Shown here piece after piece: positions 23,579 through 35,196 of a stretch of DNA of 64,000 nt; position 1 is the stretch's first letter; every line of letters begins with the position of its first letter. The position numbers and the translations under genes were made by a program. A model generated the notes under the pieces. The model did not search any database and was not told where the DNA came from. It saw only the letters and a list, made by a program, of their open reading frames with translations. Origin of the DNA: Chenopodium formosanum (Eukaryota > Streptophyta > Magnoliopsida > Caryophyllales > Amaranthaceae); NCBI GenBank assembly GCA_024500155.1, contig CM044857.1, positions 44,845,001 to 44,909,000 of the forward strand. The letters are read 5' to 3'.

Positions 23579-26297
23579 ATGAGGAGTCTTATCATAGCAT
23601 TTTGCCTTGTGACATTTCTATCTTATGCAGGTTAGTCTATGTTTTAATTTTCATTGAAAATGTTAACTTATTATGATTTTTTGGTCTAATAGTTAATTTA
23701 TGTTATTTTCTTGGATTTAGCTGCATATGATCCCTTGGATCCAAATGGGAATATAACAATCAAATGGGATGTTATGTCATGGACCCCTGATGGTTATGTG
23801 GTAAGTATTATCATTTCATTACTAGTATACTAATGTTTATATTATTATCATGTTTTAATCAAAATGTTATTTATTTATTACTTATTTATCAACAAATATA
23901 TAAATAAAATGACTTTTTGTTTAGGATATATACTCTCTTGGTTTTAAAATTTTAGGTGCACATTAGTTTCTTCATATCCGTAAGTCCGTAACTATTAGTC
24001 ATTTTATGACTTTAGAGTGTAGCCACCTTTAAGTTTGAAACAAGCGATTACCTATTTCCATAAGTATTAAGGCACTTGATTCATTAATGAAAAAAAAAAT
24101 AGACTTATACAAAATTCAAATCTTTTATACTAACCAAAAAAATTAAATTGCATGATAAAAATGCAGGCAACAGTAACAATAAACAATTTCCAAATGTACC
24201 GGCACATAGGCAATCCAGGGTGGAAATTGGGCTGGACATGGGCCAAAAAAGAGGTAATATGGTCAATGGTAGGAGCCCAAACAACCCAACAAGGAGACTG
24301 TTCCAAATTCAAAGGGAACATTCCTCATTGTTGTGAAAAAACCCCAACAGTAGTGGACCTTTTACCAGGGGTACCCTACAATCAACAGATTGCCAATTGT
24401 TGTAAGGGTGGGGTCCTTAATGCGTGGGGTCAGGACAAAGATGGGTCTGTTTCTCAGTTTCAGATTAGTGTTGGGCAGGCTGGTACTACTAATAAGACTG
24501 TTAAGTTGCCCAAGAATTTTACCATGTTGGGCCCAGGCCCAGGTTATACTTGTGGGCCTGCTAAGGTTGTTCCTTCTACTAATTTCTTGAGTACTGATCG
24601 TCGTCGTAAAACTCAGGCTTTGAGTAAGTTTTACTCTTATCTCTTGGTTTTTAGTTTTTGTTTATTTTTGGGTTGCTTGTAAGTTGATTAATGAATAATG
24701 ATTAGATTATCACTAATTTTAAGTTTGCATGGTTAGGTTTGGGTTGGATCCTCCTCATTTTAGTCATTTCTTAATTTATGACTAGACACGTAAGGATTAA
24801 TCCTTTTATAAATTACCATTACCATCATGTATAACAAACTGTTAATATAGATAATTGTTACCTATACGCTTATACTCAAGTGTCTGGTACAAGTACAATT
24901 TAGGAATTTCGACATAGTTTTGCATTCACACTACTTTCAAACTTTCAATTGTGATATACTCCTAAGAAACTTGTGCAAATGAATGCTCATTAAAATAATT
25001 TAAAACGTTTACTTTTATTTGTTATTTGATCAACTAAAGTATTAGTTAGCAAGTCATTTATTTGGACCGGTTATACATAGTTTAAATGTTGTTAGTATGA
25101 TTAGTCACATTTAAATCTGAAAATAACAGATTAACAAAAATTAAGTTACCTAAAATAATTACTTAATTGAATGTTTGATGCAGTGACATGGAACGTGACC
25201 TGCACCTACTCACAGTTTCTGGCGAGGAAATACCCATCTTGCTGCGTCTCCATGTCAACTTTCTACAATGAAACTATCACCCCTTGCCCTACTTGCGCCT
25301 GCGGATGTGAACATAAGAAAAATTGCGTCAAGTAAGAATTTTTCTTCAATTAACTTTGCGTAAAGTCTATTCGTCTAGTCGGGATCAGTTTAGGTGATAC
25401 GATCCTGTTTATGTCCGGTTTAACTTGTACTATAATAACCATACATAATGTTCCAGGTCGAGTTGTTTTGGATTGGATTAAATTGAATTGTAGAAATTTG
25501 AAATGTGATAGATTATAAGGTCCTACTAATGTTGTTGAAAAAAGTGTGAAAGCATACAAAAATATCCCTCGAGTATTCCACTAGTCCACTACCACTAGTG
25601 TTTTCTGAATTCTGACTCTATTATTCATAACAGGAGTGATTCAAAAATTCTGAGTCCGACAAAAGTGAATTCGCGGAGGAGAGAAAGCTCCTCATTGCTT
25701 CACTGCACCCATCACATGTGCCCAGTTCGGGTGCACTGGCATGTTAAGGTTAACTACAAAGACTATTGGCGCGTTAAGGTTAGCATCACCAATTTCAATT
25801 ATCGAACAAACTACAGCCAATGGACTCTTGTTGCTCAGCACCCTAACCTGAACAAGGTTACTGAAGTCTTCAGCTTCAACTACAAACCTCTTGTTCCCTT
25901 TGGATCGATAAGTAAGTTTCTGACAATGGTTCTGATAGCTTCAGACAACAAATCATATACTTCTGAATTTCTGACAGTTTTTCTGATATTTATCGCAGAT
26001 GATACAGGGATGTTTTACGGGCAAAAGTTCTATAATGATCTTCTGATGGAAGCCGGACCATTAGGTAATGTACAGTCTGAAGTCTTAATGCAGAAAGATG
26101 AGAACACTTTCACCTTCAGGCAAGGATGGGCATTCCCTAGGAAAGTTTACTTCAACGGAGATGAATGCAGGCTTCCTGCACCTGATACATACCCTTTCTT
26201 GCCCAATTCAGGACTTAAGCCATCAATCTCAGTTTTCACGGTGATTTTGTCGTTTGTCTTGCTAATCTTCAGCTGTGGCATATTTACTCAATTTTGA
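23579..26297 (+). CDS. COBRA-like protein, COBL4/IRX6-like, GPI-anchored, full length
   Basis: Exons 23579-23630, 23721-23800, 24167-24623, 25184-25331, 25634-25911 and 25999-26297 join in phase to 437 aa. Order: signal peptide (MRSLIIAFCLVTFLSYAAA), mature start YDPLDPNGNITIKWDVMSW, and the N-terminal cellulose-binding-like region with GWTWAKKEVIWSMVGAQTT, PHCC and CGPAKVVPS. Then come the diagnostic CCVS cluster with CPTCACGC, the C-terminal region (HHMCPVRVHWHVKVNYKDYW, GWAFPRKVYFNGDEC) and a hydrophobic tail after LPNSG consistent with GPI attachment. From memory the sequence is closest to Arabidopsis COBL4 (At5g15630, the rice BC1 counterpart), which acts in secondary-wall cellulose deposition. 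It is tail to tail with a second full-length member about 490 bases away. Confidence 0.93.
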
Positions 26298-26789
26298 GCA
26301 TTGTACTAGTTGACATAAAAACATCAGATGTGGAAATATATTTCCAGAACACGAGTAGTATTGGAAAATCAGGCATAGAAAATTCATTTTTAGTTTTGAA
26401 CAAGAACTCGAATTCTGCAATATGTAAAGCATCAGACACATGCTAATTTTGAGCAATGATAACATGATGGGAAGTATAAGTTAGAATTAAGTTCCATTGT
26501 GTGGTTGGCAATTTTTGTAACAACTGTAAGTTTTTTGTAACACAAGAAATATACAGAAAAGGATGATTAATACATTAATAAACTCGAGTATTACAAAAGA
26601 ATGAAAACCAATTGGCAATGAATGCACCAACCTAATCATCAGACAAATAGCAGACTACACCCCTGAAGGGTGATTGTGCAGCTGATCTTCAACAGGCCTC
26701 CCACTCGGTCTTCAAAGCCAAGTATTGGAATCAAAATCCATTCGGAATTTCCATATTATCTATATGCTCCGATAGAAAGGTCAAAAGTC
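26298..26789. other. Convergent intergenic region between two COBRA-family genes
   Basis: About 490 bases shared by the 3' ends of the plus-strand COBL4-like and minus-strand COBRA/COBL1-like genes. No separate gene is recognised. Transcripts from the two genes could overlap here. Confidence 0.5.
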
Positions 26790-29700
26790 TTAAGCATGAG
26801 TATATAAGAATGCCAGTGCTGATAATAGTGTCAATGTTGTAGTTAGGAGTGAGGTATTTGGCCGAGGACTGGCATTTGGCAACCATGGGTAGGTATCAGG
26901 AGGTGGCATGACACAGTTATCGCCATTGAAGTAGATCCTGCGAGGGAAAGCCCAGCCCTTTTCAAATGTAAAAGTAGACTTGTCTTTCTGAAAGAGTAAT
27001 TCAGACTGCACATTGCCCAATTGACCAGCTTGCATAAGAAGATCATTATAGAACTTAATTCCCCATAGCATAGCAGTATCATCTATAGAGCAATAACAAG
27101 AAATCAATTATTTCTGGAGTGAAACCAAATAAATCAAGATATGGAAATAATGAGCACAATTTTATGTCACTAGTATAGAGGATAGAAAAACTTACTTATA
27201 CTCGAGTAAGGAGTAAGTGGTTGGTAACTGAAGCTGAAACTTTCGGTCAAATTGTCAAAGTTAGGATGTTGCACAACCAAGTTCCAGTTTGAGTAATTCA
27301 TCCTATAGTTAAAGTTTGTAATTGTAACTTTCACTCGCCAATATTCTTTGTAGTTAGTTTTGACATGCCAGTGAATCCGAACTGGACACATGTGGTTAGT
27401 GCATTGAACCAGAGGTGGCAAGATACTGTTTTTGTTCGAAAGTGCAGGAGAAACAACTGAAGCCAAAAATGGGTTGTTCGGCCTGTCATCAAAGAAAATG
27501 ACAACTTTAAAATTTTCACAAGTCAAGTCACCAAGAACAGGAATGTAAAGCAAATAAAAAAACTTACTCTACGCAGCTTCCAGGGTTGGAGGCATTGTTT
27601 TGACAGCCACAGCTGCATGTTGGGCAAGATATGATAGTATCATTGTAGAAGGATGAAAGAGATACACAGCACGTAGGAGTTTTCTGGGACAAGAACTGAG
27701 AATACATACATGTCACATTCCATGTCACTGAAAAAACACAGTTTCAGCAAAGAAATCAGTAAATTGAACCATAACGTTAAATGGCACATAAAAGATCATC
27801 AAAAACAGCACTGATCAAGGATCTTTCGGGTTGGCAACTTTTTTTTCTTTTCAAAGTTGTGAAATTTATAGGACTTAAAATTATTCTTTGTTTATGATGC
27901 CATATCTGAAAACACAATACTATATGCAGTATTTATAATTGTAACTCCCAATTGACTTACTCAAAGCTTGAGTGGATCTCCTCCCATCTTGGGATTTGAA
28001 TTTGCTGGGTTTAACAATCTTTCCAGGTCCACAAGTGTAACCAGGTCCAGGCGCCTTCAGGGTGAAATTCTTTGGCACTTTGACTGTTTTGTTAGTGGTG
28101 CCTGCTTGTCCCACACTAATCTGAAATGAACTAATCGCGGTTGGAGGATCTTGCACCCATGAACTCAGCACACCTCCCCTACAGCAGTTGGCAGCTTGCT
28201 GGTTGTAAGGAGTCCCGGGCATCAAGTCTACAACAGTTGGATCCTTCTTACAGCAATGTGGAATAGTGCCCTTAAATTTTGAACAATCCCCTTGCTCTGT
28301 TGCTTGGCCTCTCAACATGGTCCAAATAACCTCCTTTTTCGCCCAAGTCCATCCAAGTTGCCACCCGGGTGCTTGAATGTGGCGGTACTTCTGGAAGTTA
28401 TAGAGAGTAACCACCGCCTAAAAGTCCAATTTAAGGAGAAAGACTGTTAAGAAGCAAGATAAGTATTTTTTTTTTTATCTTAAAAATTCAACAATCAAAA
28501 CATTTTCCTGCTAATTTGCCAAAGATTTTACAAAACAGAAAGACTTATACTGACATAATGTAATACTTCATACATAATCTTTAGCAACACAATGATTACA
28601 AAACGCAGTGCTAAACAGATATAAAAGAAACATGAAAATGAATAAACATCAGGTACATAAGCTTTCAGTTCATATACGAATCGGACACCGGATTAGCAAC
28701 ACAATGATGTTGTTGCTAGGTATGATAAACAGACAATATGCTCAAGATTCCACGCTTCAAACGAAGGACCCGGTGTTGGAAGAAAAGACAGCACCATATG
28801 TGTTTGCTTCATGAATGTACACAAACATACAAAGCCCCAATCAAGAAAGAATTACTTACAACATAACCATCAGGAGTCCAATTTATGATATCCCACTTGA
28901 TGGTAATGTTCCCATTTGGATCGAGAGGATCGTATGCTCCTGAAAATAACCAGAAACAAATTCATCAAGCTTCATCTTAAAGTCCTCTTGTCGTGAAACA
29001 ATATCAATAAGTGACACGAACATGTAGAGCACATCTTACTGACATTTATAATATTCACAGTTCTCAACTGAAAACAATGAAAGTTCCCACAGTGAAAGAA
29101 TGCAATTCAAGTACCTCAAATGTGTACAATTCACAACTCTATTCATATACAGTACCCATTTACAATAATAAACCATACTAAAAATCCCCAATTCCCCATT
29201 TACATGCAACCTAGGTGCTCATAGGGTTGCAATTTTTTCAAAGTAACAACATGAGAGCCTTGATCCCAATCTGATTGGGACCGTGGGACGGCCACATGAA
29301 CCAAGGTTTTACCTTCCATGGCCATCAATACAAATCCAGAAATTTTTAAGGTTTTCAAAAATTCACAAATCATTAACCTAAGTTGACAAATGACAATTAT
29401 ATTGCACACATCATCTGATTATCATAGCTAGTTCACTCATGTACGAGTAAATGACACATTGGCAAATAAAATGTCATGATAGTTGAGGAATTATACAAGA
29501 TATTACAAAATGGGCAAAGACAAACAATAATAATCAGGGCAAATATTTCAATTTTCTGATACAGTCCATTTCAGATAGAATTTCTTGATATTATACAGTA
29601 TTTAGGAAATCATTTCCAATTTACAGAATCAATATATAAGACGTAATTTCATGAAACTGTAACACTACATGACCCAAGGGCAGGCCAAAACCAATCAAAT

Positions 29701-30298
29701 TGTAAAGATATGAAACAGGGTAAATTCCAGCAACAACTAATTAAAAACAGTAGCAACATAAAACAAACAATTACTTGGTATATGTTTATAATACTAACAA
29801 AAAACCAACAACACAACATTCCCATTTCTGTTTTTTCTTAGCATTATTTTTTTGGGATTTTCAGAAAAAACAAATTACAAATGAAATTAAAAATAGTCAT
29901 TAAAGTCTCAAACTTTAGAATTGCAAATTCATGATCAAACCCCAACGTCAAAAGTTATTAAGTTCATTCTTAATTTTTTTTTTTATTTTTTGGGAATTTC
30001 AGAAGAAAAAAAAATTACAAATGAAATTAAAAATAACCATTAAAGTCTCAAACTTCAGCACTACATATTGTTGATCATACAAAATGGGTAAAAACCATTT
30101 GTCATAAAATCATCGAAATCATTCAAATTGATCAACAAATAACCCATTAAAGTCTCAAACTTTAAGAAACCCAGAATCAAAATCAGTGGAAAAAGAGAGA
30201 GAGAAAGAAAGCTTACCTGCAAGGTTAATAGTAAAGCAAGAGAAGAAGATGAAAAAAATGCTGAAAAAACTCAAATTGCGAAATGAGAAGAAACCCAT
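26790..30298 (-). CDS. COBRA-like protein, COBRA/COBL1 clade, GPI-anchored, full length
   Basis: Exons 30298-30217, 28939-28860, 28417-27961, 27727-27568, 27482-27196 and 27082-26790 give 452 aa in phase. The intron positions match the COBL4-like neighbour, and exon 3 is 457 bases in both. Order: signal peptide from MGFFSFRNLSFFSIFF, AYDPLDPNGNITIKWDIINW, the N-terminal domain with KYRHIQAPGWQLGWTWAKKE and PHCCKKDPTVVDLMPGTPY, and TCCVSLSSFYND with CPTCSCGC. Then come CTNHMCPVRIHWHVKTNYKE, NDTAMLWGIKFYND, FEKGWAFPRRIYFNGDNC and a hydrophobic GPI-type tail. NDTAMLWG and FEKGWAFPRRIYFNGDNC are, from memory, typical of the COBRA/COBL1/COBL2 clade, which orients cellulose microfibrils in expanding primary walls. 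Intron 1 is long (1.28 kb) and contains a diverged tandem repeat. Confidence 0.93.
29858..30065. repeat. Diverged tandem repeat in intron 1 of the COBRA/COBL1-like gene
   Basis: A unit of about 136 bases occurs twice (from about 29858 and 29994), sharing ATTACAAATGAAATTAAAAA and CATTAAAGTCTCAAACTT. A partial third copy (CATTAAAGTCTCAAACTTTA) lies at about 30147-30166, close to the donor of intron 1. Confidence 0.7.
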
Positions 30299-32431
30299 TC
30301 TGCAGAATTTACAGATGATAAACAGGAATTGAATTGAATTGAATTGAGAGGAGAGAGAGAGTGAAATTATGACAAAAAAAGAAAAGGAGTGGTGTGGAGG
30401 TGGAGGTGGAGGTGGAGGTGGAGGTTCAAACAAACTTAAAATTGGACTTCCAGTAGCTTCTGAAGTTCACGTGCCAAATCTTTTAAGAATTAATGGGAAG
30501 AGAAGAAAGAATTTGCACTAATTATGAACTACTAGTATGAGCAACTAGTTGTATAAAATTATTACTATTATTCTTGGTTGAACTTTTTTTGTTTCAGCAT
30601 TGAATTTTAGAATATATGTCTCATCCTTGGTAATGAAAATGACAAATTTGACAATAAGAGAGTGTGTTATTATTTGAAGTTTTAATAATGACTTGAGCAT
30701 GGTCCATGGTACGTGTGAATGTGTGATGCCATAGATTCTAGACTTCTAGTGGGATGTCTTTTGGATATTGGTTGTTTTTGTTTAGGAATAGGAGCAGCTT
30801 GATTTTACTATTCTATTCCCACGTCTAACTTTTTACTAGTTTTGTTTCATATACGTAATAAGTAATTAATTTGACAATTTTTATATAATTTATTGTAGTT
30901 GTCATATTACGAAAAATATTAATTTTTGTCAATGAACGTGACTGGTTGAGGAAGGATTTCATGTTGACATCTCAAACAATTATACATATTCACATGAGAC
31001 AAATACAACTCTTCTGTAAAAGTTACGCGTATATGTTATATAATATTCTCCATCACCAAAACCCGTTAATTCATGAAAAATTCCCTAAATGGATGAGATA
31101 ATTAGTGACACAAAACCTACATGCACTATATTGATGGACAAGATTTGCTTAGCATGCAAGTGTTGCTTTAAAATTTAATAATGATAATCCATAAAGTTAA
31201 GAAGAAACTAAACTAAGGAAGTAAAGGGAGTTACAATGTTTTTGTATAGTCAGTGTCGTGTAGGAAGAAGCTACTAGATTACAAGTACATTGGTATTTGT
31301 TAAGTAGTGGAAGACCGGGCACTTCCAGCTTGTCTTGTGTTATGGTATATTCGTGTGAGATTATATTGACTCTTTCTTAAACTAAACAAACGCGCTTTTT
31401 TCTGATTTTCTTTTTTGGGTTTTTATTTTTATTTTCATATCATATGCTCAGCTGTGCCCAAATTAGTGGTTGGCTAATTTCCACGTCATTGGGTGGGTCA
31501 TTATTAAAGGAAAAAAAAAACTATCAGGCCCGCATTAACCAGACTTTTGGCAAATTGGGCTTGCGGCGCTGTCATTCATAATATTCAATTCCACTGTTTA
31601 TTTTTTGTTGTTTAGTGAGTTAGGTCTTTTTTTAGTTCGCCTTATATTTGCTTATCTGAATTTATTTAATTTGGTCTGATCTGATCTGGTTTGATTTGAT
31701 CTAATCTGATCTGAATGTCAGATTTGACCAAAATTTGACATTAAATATACGAAAATCTACACGGAAAAAATATATCAAGTGGGGTCTTGTTAAATTCGTA
31801 ATAACGTGTATTTTATTAATATGTGATTTTCAGAATTCTTTTAATTACGAAATTAAAGAATTTAGCGATAAAAAACTGCACATAAAACGAAGATCTGATC
31901 TAAACTTATTTTTTCTGATCTGATCTGAACTTATTTTTTCTGAAATAAGTAAAAATAAGGTGAACTAAACAAGGCCTTCCATTGAATTACATAAATCGAT
32001 CCACAAAGTATACATTTACAGGATTAATACTCTCTCTTTATTTTATAATTGCTCCAAAACTTGGTCGTTATAATTTGGTTTTATGTTAATGTAATCAAAC
32101 AATTAGAATTTGAGAGTAAATTTTCTAAATAGTTTTCACCATTAGTTTCACATGAATTGCACAAATACAAATCACTAAAATCAGCATAGCCATTTTATTG
32201 TTAATGAGGTTTACAATCGTAGCACTAAAAATTAAAGCTCGGCTTATACAACAACGTACACATAGTTAAAACGGATCTTTTCTCCCAGAAAAATAAAAAT
32301 AAATTCATAACATACAATTTTAATTTGATGCAATTGCTTGAAATTATTCTTATGAGTGTGTACTTGACTTCATCATCACAATTCACACATATGGGAGTAA
32401 TGGGACCGACTTGCTCTTCTCCGATACACTT
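30299..32431. other. Intergenic region with 5' end of the COBRA/COBL1-like gene and 3' end of a short COBRA-like gene
   Basis: Near 30,300 lies the 5' UTR with GA-rich tracts and a (GGTGGA)n run at about 30393-30426. The run makes an artificial poly-proline frame on the minus strand. Further right are a MITE-like element at 31619-31978 and AT-rich sequence. No further gene is recognised. Confidence 0.5.
31619..31978. mobile_element. MITE-like element rich in GATCTGATCT words
   Basis: The left end (AGGTC..TTTAGTTCGCCTTAT) and right end (ATAAGGTGAACTAAAC..GGCCTT) are imperfect inverted repeats of about 40 bases. CTGATCTGATCT stretches occur inside both ends. No transposase frame and no clear target duplication were seen, so the class is open and the edges are approximate. 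Confidence 0.6.
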
Positions 32432-33548
32432 TCATTGTGTTGTAGATTTCCAAGTACCAACATACTTGCATATAACCTTCCAAGTGACTGTCAAATGTGA
32501 AAATAATAAAATATTAATAAGTCAGCAATCGACGAATGTGTACTCTATATAAAATCAACAATATTTAGTACTTGTATGACCTTATGTTGTATAACCTTTT
32601 TTTTTTTTTTGAGATAAATTTAAACTCGTAATTTTAAATGTGTAGAGTAACAAACTTACTTTTACCTTGAGTAAACCTTCTCTTATCCAAGGTAAAATAC
32701 TTGTTACGAGCAACCACCTTAGCAGGTCCGCAGGTGTAACGACTTCCGGGTGCCTTGAATGTAACCTTCTTAGGCAATTTAACCGTCCTAACACTAGTGC
32801 CTGCTCGTCCGACGCTAAGTTGGAAGGCGCTTATCGAATGAGACGACGGATGTTGTGGAGACCATGAAGCGAGCACCCCTCCTCGACAACAATTTGCAAC
32901 TTGTTGGTAAAAGGGAGTTCCAGGGCTCAAGTCTACAATAGTAGGATTCTTATTACAACTATAAGGGATGTATCCGTTGAATTTCGAGCATTCTCCATGG
33001 TTTGTCGCTTGGGCTCCTACTGCACTCCATATGACCTCATTTCTTGCCCATGTCCACCCCAATCGCCACCCTGGTGCTCGAATACTACGATTTTTTTGGT
33101 AGTTGTTGATTGTAATCGCAGCCTGTTTGCCAATAAATTTAATACGGCTTATCATATTATACAAGTAATTAATTATTACTCTTTGACTAATTGTTTATCG
33201 AATTGAATGAAGGACAACTTACAATGTAATCATCGGGAGTCCAGTTAACAAGATCCCACTTGATAGTAATATTCCCTTTAGAATTTGAATGATCACCGGC
33301 TTCTGAATTGAAAATAATCCATAGAATTAAATCAAGTTTTGCCTAGCTAGGTATGTAGGGGTAGAAAATGTTGTAACGCCTTGACATACACTAAGCAAAA
33401 TATCGTACAACAATAATATATAATTCAATTAAGAATGTATTAATAACTAGTAATAAGATAGAGAAAAAATTTAATAAAGCTCACCTGCAAGAGCTAAGTT
33501 TAAGGAACAGAGAAAGAAAACTAGCAGGAAAAAGCTTAACAACCTCAT
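32432..33548 (-). CDS. Truncated secreted COBRA-like protein (220 aa, no CCVS or GPI region)
   Basis: Exons 33548-33485, 33302-33223, 33122-32660 and 32487-32432 join in phase to 220 aa. Exons 1-3 match the full-length paralogs in splice phase and in sequence: signal peptide MRLLSFFLLVFFLCSLNLAL, then GNITIKWDLVNWTPDDY, GWRLGWTWARNEVIW, PTIVDLSPGTPF, NCCRGGVLASW and YTCGPAKVV. Exon 4 starts at the same place as in the paralogs (ITWKVICKY) but ends after YVGTWKSTTQ. CCVS, the C-terminal region and the GPI signal are therefore missing. The family PHCC is PYSC here, as in the other short copy. The product should be secreted and soluble. From memory Arabidopsis COBL5 is also short (about 204 aa), so a functional short form is plausible. 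A TATA word lies about 75 bases upstream of the ATG. Confidence 0.8.
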
Positions 33549-33620
33549 ACTTGCATATCTTATTACTTTATTAGTAGGGGTATAAATCTAACCGATACAA
33601 AAGGTCGCAAAAAGTCTCTA

Positions 33621-33628
33621 TATTTATA
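33621..33628 (-). promoter_or_regulatory. TATA box of the 33.5-kb truncated COBRA-like gene
   Basis: TATAAATA on the minus strand, about 75 bases upstream of the ATG at 33548. The two small two-exon genes nearby have TATA words at nearly the same distance, which supports the call. Confidence 0.55.
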
Positions 33629-33901
33629 CAACTTTTAATTGCACCGGAGAAGCTTACTATCACGTTCCGAACTTTTAATCATGGAAAGAGTTGTACTATT
33701 TATTTTAGTATGGGGTCTAAGGACGTGTTTAACATTAGCTTTTGAAATAGTTCTTAGTGCTTTGACTAGCTGTTTATCCGCAAAAGGAACACACATAACG
33801 CTGAGGGAAGTTGCTCATCTTCCAAAAATGACATAATGGCTACTGATTTAATTAATACTCGTATCAGCAAAGTTAATTCCAAAATTAGGAAGGAATAAGA
33901 C

Positions 33902-34006
33902 CTGTAAGATCAGAATTTGAGAAACAGAAAAACTGAACTAGGGAAATGCTGAGATACTTCAAAATTTTAAACAAGTACAATCGTACATGACTCAGATTGA
34001 AACCAT
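33902..34006 (-). pseudogene. Dead first copy of the small two-exon gene (exon 1 relic only)
   Basis: Aligns with exon 1 of the intact copies at 34682-34778 and 36468-36564, keeping the ATG context CAAAACATGG and the donor region CTTACAGGTC. The fifth codon is TGA and the frame is then lost. Exon 2 is absent: the sequence runs from the shared 3' flank (about 33720-33870) directly into the shared intron sequence. The surrounding 33.72-34.26 kb is the first of three duplicated units. Confidence 0.65.
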
Positions 34007-34462
34007 GTTTTGCAAGTAGGTAGTTTGTTCCTTTGAGATGAAAAACGGAAGGGTGATCAGTAAATTTTTTTTGAAGCTATTTTTGTATATCTTAATGCTT
34101 AGCAACTCGGTCGTTAATAATTATACAGGGTCAGCTTATTAGTATATAATGATTTGATTTTTTGTATCATAAGAAATTTGTTAAATAATGCAACATGGTT
34201 TGACTAACATGTGGACATGTCGTGTGATGTGAATTGTATAGTTAATCCAAATTCTAAAGCTAGTAAGGGCGTGTTTAGCAATAACTTTTGCAATGATCCT
34301 TAGTGTTTCGAGTAACTATTTACTTGTAAAAAGCAAGATTACATAAGCAAATTGCTCATCTTCTCCAAGAAAACATATAATAGCAAGCTGCTTCATTTTC
34401 CAAGGGAGATTACATATACTAGTATCAAGGAATAACTATAGATTAAAGCAAAAAAAATCCAA

Positions 34463-34778
34463 TCAAGATAGCTCTAAATCGCCTTCACCGAGTTGATCTG
34501 GAGCATGGTAAGGCAAGAAGTGGTTATAAAGTGCATCAGCTATCCGATCTATGAAGTAAATAATGAACGTCAAACCAACAAAAGCCCAAGGATCTACAAA
34601 CAAAAAAAAAAGAATTATACATTAGTAAAAGTAGTGTAAAAGTTTATCAACAAAGTTAGTTCCAAAAGTAGGAGGGAATACCTGTAGGAGAAAATTTTAA
34701 GGAATAAATCATAAGAGCAAGGAAAATACAGCAATACTTGAAAATTTTCAACATGGACTCGACTCTATTCGAAGCCAT
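34463..34778 (-). CDS. Unrecognised small protein with two hydrophobic segments, copy 2 (75 aa, two exons)
   Basis: Exon 1 is 34778-34682 and exon 2 is 34593-34463, joined phase 1 with GT..AG ends. The predicted protein has a short N-terminus (MASNRVESML), a first hydrophobic segment about 13-27 (FKYCCIFLALMIYSL), then FSPTGDP. A second hydrophobic segment lies about 36-50 (AFVGLTFIIYFIDRI), followed by an acidic tail with HAPDQLGEG. I recognise no family. Support comes from the copy at 36224-36564, which keeps the same exon structure and frame at about 60% identity and differs in exon 2 by whole codons. A TATA word lies about 75 bases upstream. The first exon resembles the signal-peptide exon of the short COBRA-like genes on either side. 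It could be a secreted or membrane microprotein; transcription is unproven. Confidence 0.55.
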
Positions 34779-34848
34779 GTTTTGAAAAAAGTTTGAGCCT
34801 TTATTATGTTTCTGGGCTGTATTGAATTAATTTCTCTTTGAGATGAGA

Positions 34849-34856
34849 TTTATATA
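34849..34856 (-). promoter_or_regulatory. TATA box of small-gene copy 2
   Basis: TATATAAA on the minus strand, about 75 bases upstream of the ATG at 34778. The same spacing is seen in copy 3 and in the short COBRA-like gene at 32.4-33.5 kb. Confidence 0.5.
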
Positions 34857-35014
34857 ACTGTGTTATACTTGTATAGTTGTATGTATATCTTAATGCTCAG
34901 CAACTTGTTTGTATATCTAGAATGACTTGATTTTCTGTATCTTGAGAAACTTTTTTATATTGTGCAACAGGGTTTGACTACCATGTGGATGTGACTTGTG
35001 TTGTCACTCCAAAG

Positions 35015-35025
35015 TCTGAAGTCAA
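35015..35025 (-). promoter_or_regulatory. W-box-like element upstream of small-gene copy 2
   Basis: Minus strand TTGACTTCAGA, containing the W-box core TTGAC followed by T. Counterparts occur upstream of copy 3 (36861-36871) and twice upstream of the short COBRA-like gene at 39.5 kb. Confidence 0.35.
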
Positions 35026-35196
35026 ACAACGTGTGTGTTTTTTATTTTCGGAAAGTGTTATCCAATTTACACTCGGATTTAATTATTTATTGAACATATC
35101 TCGATCTAAGAGCTTGTTCGATAGTAGCTTTTATAAACTTGTAATAGTTTTTGCTTTTTAGCTGGTATTTTGAATGTCCCAAATAGTTAGTAAGGG

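Noticed and set aside
30155..30433. 92-codon frame with a poly-proline start
   Set aside because: The proline run is the GGTGGA repeat upstream of the COBRA/COBL1-like gene; the true start is the ATG at 30298 in this frame and the exon ends at 30217.
33639..33836. 65-codon plus-strand frame beside the short COBRA-like gene
   Set aside because: It lies in the 5' flank and duplicated 3' flank of the cluster and is not preserved in the other units.
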